From Acidimicrobiia bacterium (GTDB taxonomy: Bacteria > Actinomycetota > Acidimicrobiia > Actinomarinales > Actinomarinaceae): 42,205 nucleotides of DNA. The position numbers were made by a program, and so were the translations under genes. Positions 20,270-28,720 of this stretch are shown here, in pieces. The notes beneath the pieces are model-generated. The model worked only from the letters and a program-made list of their open reading frames with translations, searched no databases and was not told where the DNA came from. The stretch covers positions 1 through 42,205 of the forward strand of contig JAONAZ010000008.1 of assembly GCA_028376655.1 (NCBI GenBank). The letters run 5' to 3'. Positions within the stretch are counted from its first letter, which is position 1, and the number at the start of each line of letters is the position of its first letter.

Positions 20270-21343
20270 TCAATTTGCAAATCTTGAAAATATTTCTAAG
20301 AGCTTAAATCCCCACAAAACTTTATAATTACTTTCTGAGGTCTTTAGCTCTTTTTCAGAATTGCTATTAGTAAACAATAGTCTTCCATCCGTATAATCCA
20401 TAAATCTAACTTCGACAGGATTTCTTAGATCAGCAAAATCTACCCAGGTATCTGAGGAGTTTATAACGCTTGTAGATACTGGATTAATTAATTTAAAAAT
20501 CGGATCACCTTTTTCGTAATTCTCATAATATCCGAAGTCAATGAAAGAACTATTATACAATATTTGCGTATCAAGAAAGTGTGTAGATTTCTGAGCGTCA
20601 ACAATAGATTTGTTAACGATAGTCAGAATCTGTCGGTCACTATTAAGATTTAAGCCAATAAATGTTAAACCTGCTTCTGAGGTCCACCCAGTTTTTATCC
20701 CAATGTATCCGTTCTTTATAATCTGATTTGTTGAATAATATATTCTGTCACTACCTGATATGTCAGATGAAAAGCTAGTTTTACTTGTAATTGCTAATAA
20801 TCGATAATTTTCTATAAATTTTAGAGACATTTTTAGTAAGTCATTCACTGTAGTAATGTGACCGTCTTCATCTAAACCATCAGGATTTAAGAAAATAGTA
20901 TTTTTCATTCCATAAGATTTTGCTTTATTATTCATTTCAGCCAGAAAACTCTCCACTGATCCCGTTGAGGCTACTGCAGCAACATGTGCTGCATCATTGG
21001 CAGAATATATAAGTATAAATTCCAATAAATCCTCGATGGTTATTCTCATTCCTGACTCTAAATATGCAACTTTGCCACTATATACGTAGTTTTCAGGGAG
21101 CGATATAGTAATCGAGTCAGATATTTGATAATAATCTAATAAAACAAGAGCTGTCATAACTTTAGTTAATGAAGCAGGGGCAATTGTCTGTTCAATATTA
21201 TTAGAATACATAATAACTTCGTTTTCCAAATCATAAGATAAATAGTATTCTGTAGAGAGATTATTTGGATTTAGTTCTGTAGCTAAAGCAGGATATAGGG
21301 GAAAACAAAGACCTATCAGCAAAAAGGTTAAAAATCTTCTGAT
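20270..21343 (-). CDS. D-alanyl-D-alanine carboxypeptidase (PBP5/S11 family)
   Basis: Trims the terminal D-Ala of peptidoglycan peptides outside the cytoplasmic membrane. The three penicillin-binding motifs are present: SLTK (in APASLTKVMTALVLL), SAN (in YSANDAAHVAA) and KTG (in KTGWTSEAG). The start is unusual. The only canonical start in frame is a TTG at 21322, which would give a signal peptide without basic residues. Seven codons upstream an ATC (21343) follows GGGAG by six bases and would give RRFLTFLLIGLCFPLYPALA, a textbook signal peptide ending in ALA. I therefore propose the AUC start (357 residues); the TTG start is the fallback. The gene begins inside the end of the FtsR-like merR. 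Confidence 0.9.
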   Translation of the reverse strand: MRRFLTFLLIGLCFPLYPALATELNPNNLSTEYYLSYDLENEVIMYSNNIEQTIAPASLTKVMTALVLLDYYQISDSITISLPENYVYSGKVAYLESGMRITIEDLLEFILIYSANDAAHVAAVASTGSVESFLAEMNNKAKSYGMKNTIFLNPDGLDEDGHITTVNDLLKMSLKFIENYRLLAITSKTSFSSDISGSDRIYYSTNQIIKNGYIGIKTGWTSEAGLTFIGLNLNSDRQILTIVNKSIVDAQKSTHFLDTQILYNSSFIDFGYYENYEKGDPIFKLINPVSTSVINSSDTWVDFADLRNPVEVRFMDYTDGRLLFTNSNSEKELKTSESNYKVLWGFKLLEIFSRFAN

Positions 21344-21897
21344 ATAAAACTCCCGATAATAGATGTGAAATTATCAATTGCAGTATTTAGATCAGCCTCA
21401 TCATCAATATTACTTTTGACTAATTCTATAAACCCTGCTCCTCTGTCTGCCATAGATTTAAAGATAGTGAAATTCTTGGCAGTAAATCCTAAGTTGAAAA
21501 AATATGAAAAACCCATAAACCTGTCGACATCATCTTGCGAGTATATCCCTTTTTTAATTTCTAAATTAAATTCTATTAAGTCTTCAAATTGTGAATTTGA
21601 TAGTCCCGATTTTTTTAATGCATCATGAAATGAGTACTCATTAATTACAATTTGAATTTTTGAGGAATTTGTTATTAATTTTGGATTATTTTTAATTGCT
21701 TTTAATGAATAAAACTGGTTTTCTTGAAGATCTAATATGCTTAAAATTCTATCTATGTCTTTCTTGGTAAAGTCTCTCGTACCACCCTTTGATCTTGAGG
21801 GATTAATAAGCCCCTCCTTTTCCATAAACCTCAATCTAGATATGGTTACAGATGGATACGTTTTTTGTATATTTTTAACTGTTTGTCCTATGTTCAT
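21328..21897 (-). CDS. MerR-family regulator, FtsR-like
   Basis: The N-terminal winged HTH reads YPSVTISRLRFMEKEGLINP followed by RSKGGTRDFTKKDIDRI, matching the actinobacterial FtsR/Rv1828 type (FPDVTISKIRFLE.EGL..P). In Corynebacterium FtsR activates ftsZ transcription. The C-terminal half (about 80-189) is a long divergent helical region. The ATG overlaps the fmt stop (ATGA). The usual FHA-domain partner gene (garA) is not in the window. Confidence 0.82.
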   Translation of the reverse strand: MNIGQTVKNIQKTYPSVTISRLRFMEKEGLINPSRSKGGTRDFTKKDIDRILSILDLQENQFYSLKAIKNNPKLITNSSKIQIVINEYSFHDALKKSGLSNSQFEDLIEFNLEIKKGIYSQDDVDRFMGFSYFFNLGFTAKNFTIFKSMADRGAGFIELVKSNIDDEADLNTAIDNFTSIIGSFISEDF

Positions 21898-22709
21898 AAA
21901 TTACCCCTGATATAGTCCTCTATTTTCATAGTTTTCTTACCCTCTGGTGTAATAATTGACGGATAAAGTATTCCATCTGATAATTCTATTGGAAATTCAT
22001 GTTGATTTTCAGTATATTTGTGAATCTTAAATATCTGATTATTTTTTAAAACAAAGGCGGGGCCTATAACGTCAAATGCGCGTATCATACTTTTAGCTCT
22101 CTCGAGGGTCTGACCTTGTAAGTTATAGTCATTTTTAACAAATTTATAAGTCTTTGAAGCAGGTGAATTGTTATCGATTTCTTCACGTTGTATATGATTT
22201 ATAATAACTTTATATTCTTTATCAAATATTGAACAAACCTTATCATAAATTTCAGAAGCGTAAGTTTCTCCTGTAATTGAAAAAGATTCTTGAAAGAAAA
22301 TATGACCTTTATCAACTTCAGAATTAATCTCAAAAATAGAAAATCCAGCACTTTTATCTTTGTTTAGTATAATATTTTCAACTGGTGAGGGACCCCTATA
22401 TGAAGGTAGTAAACTTAGATGAATATTGTATATTGAATTATTCCTTGTCAGAAACTTTTCTGAAAATATTTTACCAAAACTGACACATATTCCAGTGGAC
22501 ATTTTTTCATACACAGTCTCCGGGTTGTAGTACGAAAATTTAATATTTTTGTCTACACAAAATTCTTCAACAGGATTTGGCTTTAACTTTCTACCTCTTC
22601 CTGAAGATTTGTGTGGAAGTGTAACAACTGTAATACTGTTGTAATTTTTATGGACTATATCGAGATATTTTACACTACGCGTATCAGACCCAAAAAAGTA
22701 ATTAAACAT
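21894..22709 (-). CDS. fmt: Methionyl-tRNA formyltransferase
   Basis: Formylates Met-tRNA(fMet) for initiation. The core segment IYNIHLSLLPSYRGPSPVEN with the catalytic His and RG, then GFSIFEINSEVDKG and the C-terminal OB-like domain (GQTLERAKSMIRAFD), are family hallmarks. I prefer the ATG at 22709, since MFNYFFGSD then aligns with the usual MRIVFMGTP; a GTG at 22715 would add two residues. At 271 residues it is shorter than the usual ~310. It overlaps def, whose product removes the formyl group later. Confidence 0.92.
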   Translation of the reverse strand: MFNYFFGSDTRSVKYLDIVHKNYNSITVVTLPHKSSGRGRKLKPNPVEEFCVDKNIKFSYYNPETVYEKMSTGICVSFGKIFSEKFLTRNNSIYNIHLSLLPSYRGPSPVENIILNKDKSAGFSIFEINSEVDKGHIFFQESFSITGETYASEIYDKVCSIFDKEYKVIINHIQREEIDNNSPASKTYKFVKNDYNLQGQTLERAKSMIRAFDVIGPAFVLKNNQIFKIHKYTENQHEFPIELSDGILYPSIITPEGKKTMKIEDYIRGNL

Positions 22710-23196
22710 CTCCACCAGGAAAGCCGTTTAAAGATATATTCTTAAGTGCTAATTTTCTTTCTTTTCTTTTTAACGAACTAATCAATACTTTACCTCTTAG
22801 ATGATCATATTCATGTTGAAGCACCCTTCCAATAAGGTCATCTCCTTCATAAGTTATTGGTTCACCATTCACATTGTAACAATCTAAAGATGCATACTCT
22901 GCTCTTTCGATATCCCAGTAGTAACCTGGTAAAGACAAACAGCCTTCCATAAAGATTATGGAACCATCTAATTTAAGATTATGGGGATTAATAGCAACCT
23001 TAGCCCCATCCCCTGCGTCAAAAACAAAAATATTTTTATTAATTCCAATTTGAGGAGCAGCTAATCCAACACCTGGAGCACTGTACATTATCTCAATCAT
23101 TTCTTTTGTCAACGCTATGAGGTCAGAATCAAAAACAGTAACATCAGTTGAATCAATTTTTAAAGATGGGTGACCAAATTGTACAATTTCTTTCAT
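22702..23196 (-). CDS. def: Peptide deformylase
   Basis: Removes the N-terminal formyl group from new proteins. All three family motifs are present: GVGLAAPQIG, EGCLSLPG with the metal-binding cysteine, and LQHEYDHLRG with the HExxH metal ligands and catalytic glutamate. At 164 residues it has a normal length. It sits between priA and fmt, touching both. Confidence 0.97.
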   Translation of the reverse strand: MKEIVQFGHPSLKIDSTDVTVFDSDLIALTKEMIEIMYSAPGVGLAAPQIGINKNIFVFDAGDGAKVAINPHNLKLDGSIIFMEGCLSLPGYYWDIERAEYASLDCYNVNGEPITYEGDDLIGRVLQHEYDHLRGKVLISSLKRKERKLALKNISLNGFPGGDV

Positions 23197-24561
23197 TTAT
23201 AGGCTTCTAACTCTATCTAATTCAGAATTTTTTAGTATAGAAAATATTGACATTATTTCATTGTAATTATATTTTTTGTTTATTTGAATTTTCAATTCAT
23301 ATACAAACAGATCACCCAGTAACTTTGGACCTACCATGTAATTTCTATATCTTGTAATATCTAATTCTTTATCAGATATGACTTTAAATATTTTTAAATT
23401 AATATTTGGACCATATTTTGCACGTTCGGTTTTCTCTTTTTCAGCCCAAGTATTAATCTTTGCATCAGTTAATTGTTTATTAAGATTGATTTTCTTTGTT
23501 GAGAATATAATTATTTCTGCATTTCTTTTTACAAAAAAAGTTACAGTTTTAATAAAATTAATAAGCCTATTCGAACTTAAAACCCCATTATGTGAAATAG
23601 TTGGATTAAACAAAATTACAGCATCGAGGTTAGTTACAGTAATATCATTTGTTATTTTATGTTTATTTGAAATAGTATCAATATTAGAATTTGAAGTATA
23701 AATCTTCATTTCATGATCATTGAACATTTTATCAAAAAGTTCTATACATTCTTGGAGATTATTGCCATAGACATATGTGAACTCAACATCTGGAATTTCA
23801 AGAAAATAATTTTTAACTTTGTTGAAGAATTCAAGTGATGGGAATTCACTGTAGTAATAAAAGTTACCTTTAAAGATCTTATGTTTGATTATCGAAGATT
23901 CAACAATGTTAATATTATTTAAGGTGGGAAGTGAAAAACTATAATTATTACAATTGTAAAAATGAACTTTATAGGACTTTTTAATTAAAATTTTCTCAAA
24001 GTTAACAGAAAGTAAGATTATATTTTCAAACTGTTTTAGATTTTTCCAGAATTTAGTAAATTCATTTACTCCTCCGGTTTTTTGATAAAAGTTAATAACT
24101 TTTCCCATTGATGATAAATATTTAGCTACTTCTTTCGCTTCTTTTAAGGATGATACAAAAATAATATTATTGGAATTCTTTATTTTTAGGTATAAATCTG
24201 AATTTTTATTTATTGATGAGCTACTTTTATCAATTACCTTTTGTTTTATTAGTTGCTTATAGTCAATATATTTATAAAGAAGCATCCCAATATTAATATT
24301 ATTTGATATTGCTATTTGTTCCAGGTACCTTATTTGATAGTTATTTAGATGAGCAACAATCTTTTTAATGGACTTTATATTATCAACATATGAATTTTTT
24401 GATTCAAGATTTAATACAATTCCTAATCTCATTTTGTTTCGGAACGGAATTTCAACAATATCACCGATGCGGATATTTTTATTATATTTTTCTGGAACTT
24501 CGTAAGTAAATTGAATATATCCGTATGTATTATTAAAAATTATTTCCAAATCAACAAGCAC
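23197..24561 (-). CDS. priA: Reduced PriA-like protein (helicase motifs absent)
   Basis: Assigned to primosomal protein N' mainly from context (coaBC-priA-def-fmt) and from its N-terminus, where NIRIGDIVEIPFRNKMRLGIVL fits the PriA 3'-DNA-binding domain (..G..V.VPF..R...G.V). At 454 residues it is much shorter than Escherichia coli PriA (732) and also than actinobacterial PriA (about 650). I see no Walker A or DExH box and only two cysteines, so no zinc-binding region. Actinobacterial PriA is known to lack helicase motifs; this copy is reduced further. The sequence is very rich in Asn, Lys and Ile. Whether it still loads replication proteins is uncertain. Confidence 0.7.
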   Translation of the reverse strand: MLVDLEIIFNNTYGYIQFTYEVPEKYNKNIRIGDIVEIPFRNKMRLGIVLNLESKNSYVDNIKSIKKIVAHLNNYQIRYLEQIAISNNINIGMLLYKYIDYKQLIKQKVIDKSSSSINKNSDLYLKIKNSNNIIFVSSLKEAKEVAKYLSSMGKVINFYQKTGGVNEFTKFWKNLKQFENIILLSVNFEKILIKKSYKVHFYNCNNYSFSLPTLNNINIVESSIIKHKIFKGNFYYYSEFPSLEFFNKVKNYFLEIPDVEFTYVYGNNLQECIELFDKMFNDHEMKIYTSNSNIDTISNKHKITNDITVTNLDAVILFNPTISHNGVLSSNRLINFIKTVTFFVKRNAEIIIFSTKKINLNKQLTDAKINTWAEKEKTERAKYGPNINLKIFKVISDKELDITRYRNYMVGPKLLGDLFVYELKIQINKKYNYNEIMSIFSILKNSELDRVRSL

Positions 24562-24563
24562 GA

Positions 24564-25676
24564 TTAACCAATTGTATTGTCAATAATCAAACCTGCAATA
24601 ACGTTTTTATTGAGAATCTCTGTTGTATAAATTAACTCATTATTGTTGATTATTGATACCTGGTTAAAATCTGATCCTACTTTATTTTTAGTAATATTAT
24701 TTATAACAAGGTAGTCAACATTCTTTTTTCTTAATTTTTGATAATTTAATTCATCATTTGTTTGTGCAGAAAAAGCTATTGTAGTTAAGTCATCAAATTC
24801 CTTAATAACGCTCATAACTATATCTCGATTTGGATTTAAGGACAAAGACACCGTACCGTCACTTCTGTCCATTTTATTGTCGATGTAATCAGGTATATAA
24901 TCAGAAACAGCTGCAGCCATATAAAGATATGATGTATCACTAAGTTCTTCCTTAAGGATTTTGTACAAACTATCAGAGTTGGTAAATGTTCTATTGTTGG
25001 AGTGAGGGATACCTGCAATATTTTGGGCATGTATGTAAGTAACTTCATACCCTCTGGATAGAAGTTCTATTCCCAATGCTCTCCCCTGTTTCCCTGTTGA
25101 AGAGTTTGATAAGGTTCTTACCGAATCTATCTTTTCATAAGTACCACCAGATGTAACTACTATTTTTTCTCGTTTTCCTATGATGTGCTGAGTCATTTCC
25201 TCAGGTTCGATTAATCTTCCAAAACCAATATCACCAATATCTAGTTTTCCATATCTAGGACCACATATGATATGCTCACCAGCCAGTACCTCAAGATTTT
25301 TTTGAATATATCGATTTAGATACATCTCTTCATGCATAGCTGGTGCTATATAAATAGGTTTATTGTGCATTAATATTGTCGAAAGTAATAAATCATCCGC
25401 GATTCCCATTGTCATTTTAGAAATAAAATTAGCTGTCGCTGGATAGACAATAAATATATCGGCCCATCTTGCAAGTTCAATATGAGGAGATCCTTGATTG
25501 TCACCCCATCCTAAAATAACTTGATTATTGTGGAGAAAGTCTTCACTAAGATATTTTTGACCTGCTTCAGTAGCAATCAGTTTTACATTATTCTCAAGTG
25601 AAAGATTATGATATAAAATCTCAGACTTGGAGGCAGCAACACTACCAGTTATTCCTAATAGTATATTCTTACTCAT
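24564..25676 (-). CDS. coaBC: Phosphopantothenoylcysteine decarboxylase/synthetase
   Basis: Two coenzyme A pathway activities in one 370-residue chain. The N-terminal flavin-dependent CoaC domain (about 1-170) has GITGSVAASK, HIELARWAD with the active-site His65, YPATANF and IAPAMHEEMY. The C-terminal CoaB domain has KIVVTSGGTYEKIDSVR, LSNSSTGKQG and KKNVDYLVINNI. Two residues described as catalytic in Escherichia coli CoaC are replaced: Asn of PAMN is His115, and the Cys of ACGDIGPGR is Ile147 (DIGDIGFGR). From memory the mycobacterial enzyme also has PAMH and lacks that Cys, so this is probably a lineage form, not loss. It is five bases downstream of rpoZ. Confidence 0.94.
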   Translation of the reverse strand: MSKNILLGITGSVAASKSEILYHNLSLENNVKLIATEAGQKYLSEDFLHNNQVILGWGDNQGSPHIELARWADIFIVYPATANFISKMTMGIADDLLLSTILMHNKPIYIAPAMHEEMYLNRYIQKNLEVLAGEHIICGPRYGKLDIGDIGFGRLIEPEEMTQHIIGKREKIVVTSGGTYEKIDSVRTLSNSSTGKQGRALGIELLSRGYEVTYIHAQNIAGIPHSNNRTFTNSDSLYKILKEELSDTSYLYMAAAVSDYIPDYIDNKMDRSDGTVSLSLNPNRDIVMSVIKEFDDLTTIAFSAQTNDELNYQKLRKKNVDYLVINNITKNKVGSDFNQVSIINNNELIYTTEILNKNVIAGLIIDNTIG

Positions 25677-25681
25677 TAGTA

Positions 25682-25909
25682 CTACTCGTTGTCTGAAACC
25701 TCAACTTTGCCTGCTGCTATTTCTTCAAATGCAACAGTCAATGGTTTTCTACTTAAGCTCTGAACTTGTGGCGGAGTATAAGCACCAATACCTTCACCAA
25801 GTTGATTGAAATAAGAATTTATATCTTTAGCTCTTTTGGCAGATGTTATTACAAGTGCAAATCTTCCAGGTGTTTCTTTAAGCAAATCTTCAATAGGCGG
25901 TTTTATCAT
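25682..25909 (-). CDS. rpoZ: RNA polymerase omega subunit
   Basis: Small subunit that supports RNA polymerase assembly. PPIEDLLKETPGRFALVITS, then AKRAKDINSYFNQLGEGIGAY and KPLTVAFEEIAAGKV, match the actinobacterial form of omega. At 75 residues it is slightly short. It overlaps gmk by four bases and precedes coaBC, the conserved gmk-rpoZ-coaBC order. Confidence 0.95.
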   Translation of the reverse strand: MIKPPIEDLLKETPGRFALVITSAKRAKDINSYFNQLGEGIGAYTPPQVQSLSRKPLTVAFEEIAAGKVEVSDNE

Positions 25910-26439
25910 TTTTCCTCCAAATTGTATATTATATCTAATATCTTAGTAACTGTAGTGTTTATATCTTTATTATTAACTTTATAGTGAAATTTGTCCATAA
26001 AACTTCTTTGATATTCAGCTAATCGCATTCTTTCATCAATGAAAGGATCGTCATGGCCACGTTTAGTTAGTCTATTAATTAACTCATCATCATCAATATC
26101 GATGAATATACCAATAAAATTTTTATTCGAAGATAATAATTTTGTTGCTCCGTTAACTTCTAGGTCAAGTATTAAAGATTCTGTCGAATCGTTTACAGCA
26201 TTTTTACTAGTACCGTAATAGTTACGTCCATATTTTTCATACTCTATGAAAAAATCCTCGTTTACAAGGTTTAGGAATTCCTCTTCTGACACAAAATTAT
26301 AATCTTCTCCGTTATATTCCCCTTCTCTGATATTTCTTGAAGTGTAAGAAACCGAGAACTGAAAGTCCCTTTTTTGTCGTATGGCATCGATTATTGTTGA
26401 CTTACCAACACCAGATGGACCAGAGAAAATAAATATCAT
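25906..26439 (-). CDS. gmk: Guanylate kinase
   Basis: Phosphorylates GMP to GDP. The P-loop FSGPSGVGKSTI is at residues 4-15; VSYTSRNIREGEYNGEDYNF is the GMP-binding segment, and RLAEYQRSFMDKFHYKVNN the lid and C-terminal region. At 177 residues it is near the usual length. It overlaps mihF by four bases and rpoZ by four bases. Confidence 0.96.
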   Translation of the reverse strand: MIFIFSGPSGVGKSTIIDAIRQKRDFQFSVSYTSRNIREGEYNGEDYNFVSEEEFLNLVNEDFFIEYEKYGRNYYGTSKNAVNDSTESLILDLEVNGATKLLSSNKNFIGIFIDIDDDELINRLTKRGHDDPFIDERMRLAEYQRSFMDKFHYKVNNKDINTTVTKILDIIYNLEEK

Positions 26440-26729
26440 TTTAAATTAAACCACTCAAGTATGAGTTGAATTTCTTCAGCTTTAAGTTGTTTGAGTGTAG
26501 TTTTTTCATCTAATCCTATTTTATCCAGATACCTTGCTGTTTCTACTTTTCCTACATATTTAGTATCTGTTAAATACTTATGTACTCTAATTGAGTTAAT
26601 TTCATTGTCAGACACAGATCTATTTAGATTGTGTGATAATTTTACACCATCAGGAGAAAATTCCTTAATGAATATTTTTCTTTTAGACACGATTGAGTCG
26701 ATTTTGGTTTGAAAGTTATTCAATCTCAT
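26436..26729 (-). CDS. mihF: Integration host factor, actinobacterial type (mIHF)
   Basis: A 97-residue DNA-binding protein, unrelated to HU/IHF of enterobacteria. The C-terminal half, KYVGKVETARYLDKIGLDE and LKQLKAEEIQLILEWF, aligns with the H2TH segment of mycobacterial mIHF (KVGKVKAQEIMTELEIA...RLRGLGDRQRKALLEKF). The N-terminus is shorter and divergent. The position directly upstream of gmk is the diagnostic actinobacterial arrangement. It probably bends and compacts DNA; in mycobacteria it is essential and needed for phage L5 integration. Confidence 0.82.
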   Translation of the reverse strand: MRLNNFQTKIDSIVSKRKIFIKEFSPDGVKLSHNLNRSVSDNEINSIRVHKYLTDTKYVGKVETARYLDKIGLDEKTTLKQLKAEEIQLILEWFNLK

Positions 26730-27093
26730 CGCTCACTGAATTTAAGATTCCGTTAACAAATTTAGCACCTCGATCTGATGAATGCCTATCGGTTAATTTA
26801 ACCCATTCGGAGATAATTACATTTTTTGGGGTTAAATCCATTATCAATTCTGATATTCCTAGAGTAAGAGCACATTTTTCAACTTTGCCAATACGATTAT
26901 ATGCCCAATTATTACTGTAAGTTTCAATAGAATTTACTATCCTTTCAGAATTATTTTTTGTATTCTCTATTAATTGATTACACCTTAGTAACTGATTTTC
27001 TTCTAATTTATTATTAATAATTTCAAAATTTTCAAATATTAAATCAGCATTAAATACTGATTCAAATGAAACTAATCTAAAGTCTTTTATCAT
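26716..27093 (-). CDS. nusB: Transcription antitermination factor NusB
   Basis: Binds boxA RNA with S10 in rRNA antitermination. A 125-residue helical protein; NRIGKVEKCALTLGISELIM (family R....R.ILR....EL), the PKNVIISEWVKLTDRHSSDR segment and the C-terminal KFVNGILNSV are characteristic. It is about average in length though the N-terminal half is divergent. It lies between efp (overlap of four bases) and mihF (overlap of 14 bases). The two boxA-like sites in the rRNA operon of this window are its likely targets. Confidence 0.88.
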   Translation of the reverse strand: MIKDFRLVSFESVFNADLIFENFEIINNKLEENQLLRCNQLIENTKNNSERIVNSIETYSNNWAYNRIGKVEKCALTLGISELIMDLTPKNVIISEWVKLTDRHSSDRGAKFVNGILNSVSDEIE

Positions 27094-27647
27094 ACTCTTG
27101 TCATGTAGGATGAATTCTTTGTATCAATTTTGATCATCTCATCTTGCTCTATAAACATAGGTACGTTAACCACAAGCCCAGTTTCACAGGTGATAGATTT
27201 TGTTGAAGAAGATACTGTATCACCTTTTACTGCAGGTTCAGCTTTTGAAACTATTAAATTTACTGCGACAGGTAGAACTAAATCTATGGGAGTATCGTTA
27301 TACATTTGGATTGTTACTTCTTGATTTGAAGTTAGAAATAAATGTTTATTTTCAACGATATCTGGACCCAAGCTTATTTGATCAAATGTATCGTTGTTCA
27401 TAAAGATATAATTCTCACCATCTTTATATAGAAATTGAAACATTTGTTTATCTATAAATGCTTGTTGGACATCCTCATCTGCTCTAAAAGTTTTATCAAC
27501 AACACCTCCACTAGTAAGATTTTTAAGTTTAGTTTTTACAAATGCTTTACCTTTCCCAGGTTTAACATGTTGGTATTCTAAAATTAAGAAAAGAGCATTG
27601 TCTACGAGAATTGATTGACCGGGTCGAATATCATTTGTAGAAACCAT
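27090..27647 (-). CDS. efp: Elongation factor P
   Basis: Rescues ribosomes stalled at polyproline stretches. Three OB-like domains in 185 residues; NDIRPGQSILVDN at the start, the tip loop VKPGKGKAFVK with Lys32, then a conserved middle and a C-terminal TGLVVNVPMFIEQDEMIKID. The loop reads PGKGK; actinobacterial EF-P usually has PGKGP, a form reported to work without modification. No modification enzyme (EpmA, EarP, YmfI type) is in the window. The start touches the end of mltG. Confidence 0.95.
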   Translation of the reverse strand: MVSTNDIRPGQSILVDNALFLILEYQHVKPGKGKAFVKTKLKNLTSGGVVDKTFRADEDVQQAFIDKQMFQFLYKDGENYIFMNNDTFDQISLGPDIVENKHLFLTSNQEVTIQMYNDTPIDLVLPVAVNLIVSKAEPAVKGDTVSSSTKSITCETGLVVNVPMFIEQDEMIKIDTKNSSYMTRV

Positions 27648-28720
27648 TATGGTATCACTCCTTCTTCTTTTGCCTTATTCTTCATGTTAATAAATTCTGT
27701 ATAGTCTGCTGTAAAAGACATATCTCCATCTTTATCTGTTAGCAAATAGTACAAATAATCATTATCAGGTGTATCGAGTACAGCTTGAAGAGATCTTTCC
27801 CCGAATCCAGAAATTGGCGTTGGAGGTAATCCCACATATTTGTAAGTATTATATTTCGAATCAATCTGTAGATCTATTAGTAACACCTGGGATTTTCTTT
27901 TTTGAAGTGCATATAAAACCGTAGCATCAATTTGAATAAGCATTTTATCGTCTAATCTATTCTTAACTACTGATGAAACAAGAGGTCGGTCTTCTTGAAG
28001 TTTTGATTCAGCTTCAACCAAGCTAGCAACAGTAAAAAATTCAGTATATGAATTAATCCATGAGGGAAGTGCATTTTCGGCAAGAAGCCTATTAGTTACA
28101 GTTTCTAGTTCATCAACCATAATTTGTAGTATCTCTTCACCATTTGCTTCTAGATCTATCTGATATGTGTTTGGGTATATTAGTCCCTCCCAATTACTAA
28201 GGATTGAAGGATCGTTCAAATATAAAAAATTACTTTTAACTTGACCAGAAAGTAGTGAATTCATTAAAAGATCATAGTCAAAACCTGTCTGTGAAGAAAT
28301 GGATATTAATGATTCTGTTATCCATAAACCTTCAGGGATAGTAATTGTATATGTTTTTAACGGTGGACCTTTCAGTAATATAGAAGTAATTTCTGAGAAC
28401 TCTAAATTATTAGCTATTTCGTAATCACCTGCTCGTAGTTTATCAGTTAGATTTTCTGTCCTTAAGTAGAGTTCGAATGCAAGTTGGGATGAGATTATGC
28501 CTTCTGAAGAAAGAAGTGATGAGATATCTGATGCTGAGGAACCCTGTTCTATTTTAATGTCTAGTATTTGAACATTTGCTGAATTGAGAACTTGACTTGA
28601 TATATCATTTTCTTCAACATTATCTGCAAAATTGCCTGTGAAAATAACTATAACGAAAATTGCTGTAAGAGTAAGGGTAATCGAAAATAGCATCCTATTT
28701 TGAATATATGTTCTATACAT
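27647..28720 (-). CDS. mltG: Endolytic murein transglycosylase MltG (YceG-like)
   Basis: Membrane-anchored enzyme that cuts nascent glycan strands. An N-terminal TM helix (about 10-30) is followed by a LysM-like region (QGSSASDISSLLSSEGII) and the YceG domain with NWEGLIYPNTYQI, the catalytic-glutamate segment ASLVEAESK, and KYNTYKYVGLPPTPI. I chose the ATG at 28720, which overlaps the ruvX stop by eight bases and puts a short basic N-terminus before the TM; an ATG at 28762 would add 14 residues within ruvX. Confidence 0.92.
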   Translation of the reverse strand: MYRTYIQNRMLFSITLTLTAIFVIVIFTGNFADNVEENDISSQVLNSANVQILDIKIEQGSSASDISSLLSSEGIISSQLAFELYLRTENLTDKLRAGDYEIANNLEFSEITSILLKGPPLKTYTITIPEGLWITESLISISSQTGFDYDLLMNSLLSGQVKSNFLYLNDPSILSNWEGLIYPNTYQIDLEANGEEILQIMVDELETVTNRLLAENALPSWINSYTEFFTVASLVEAESKLQEDRPLVSSVVKNRLDDKMLIQIDATVLYALQKRKSQVLLIDLQIDSKYNTYKYVGLPPTPISGFGERSLQAVLDTPDNDYLYYLLTDKDGDMSFTADYTEFINMKNKAKEEGVIP

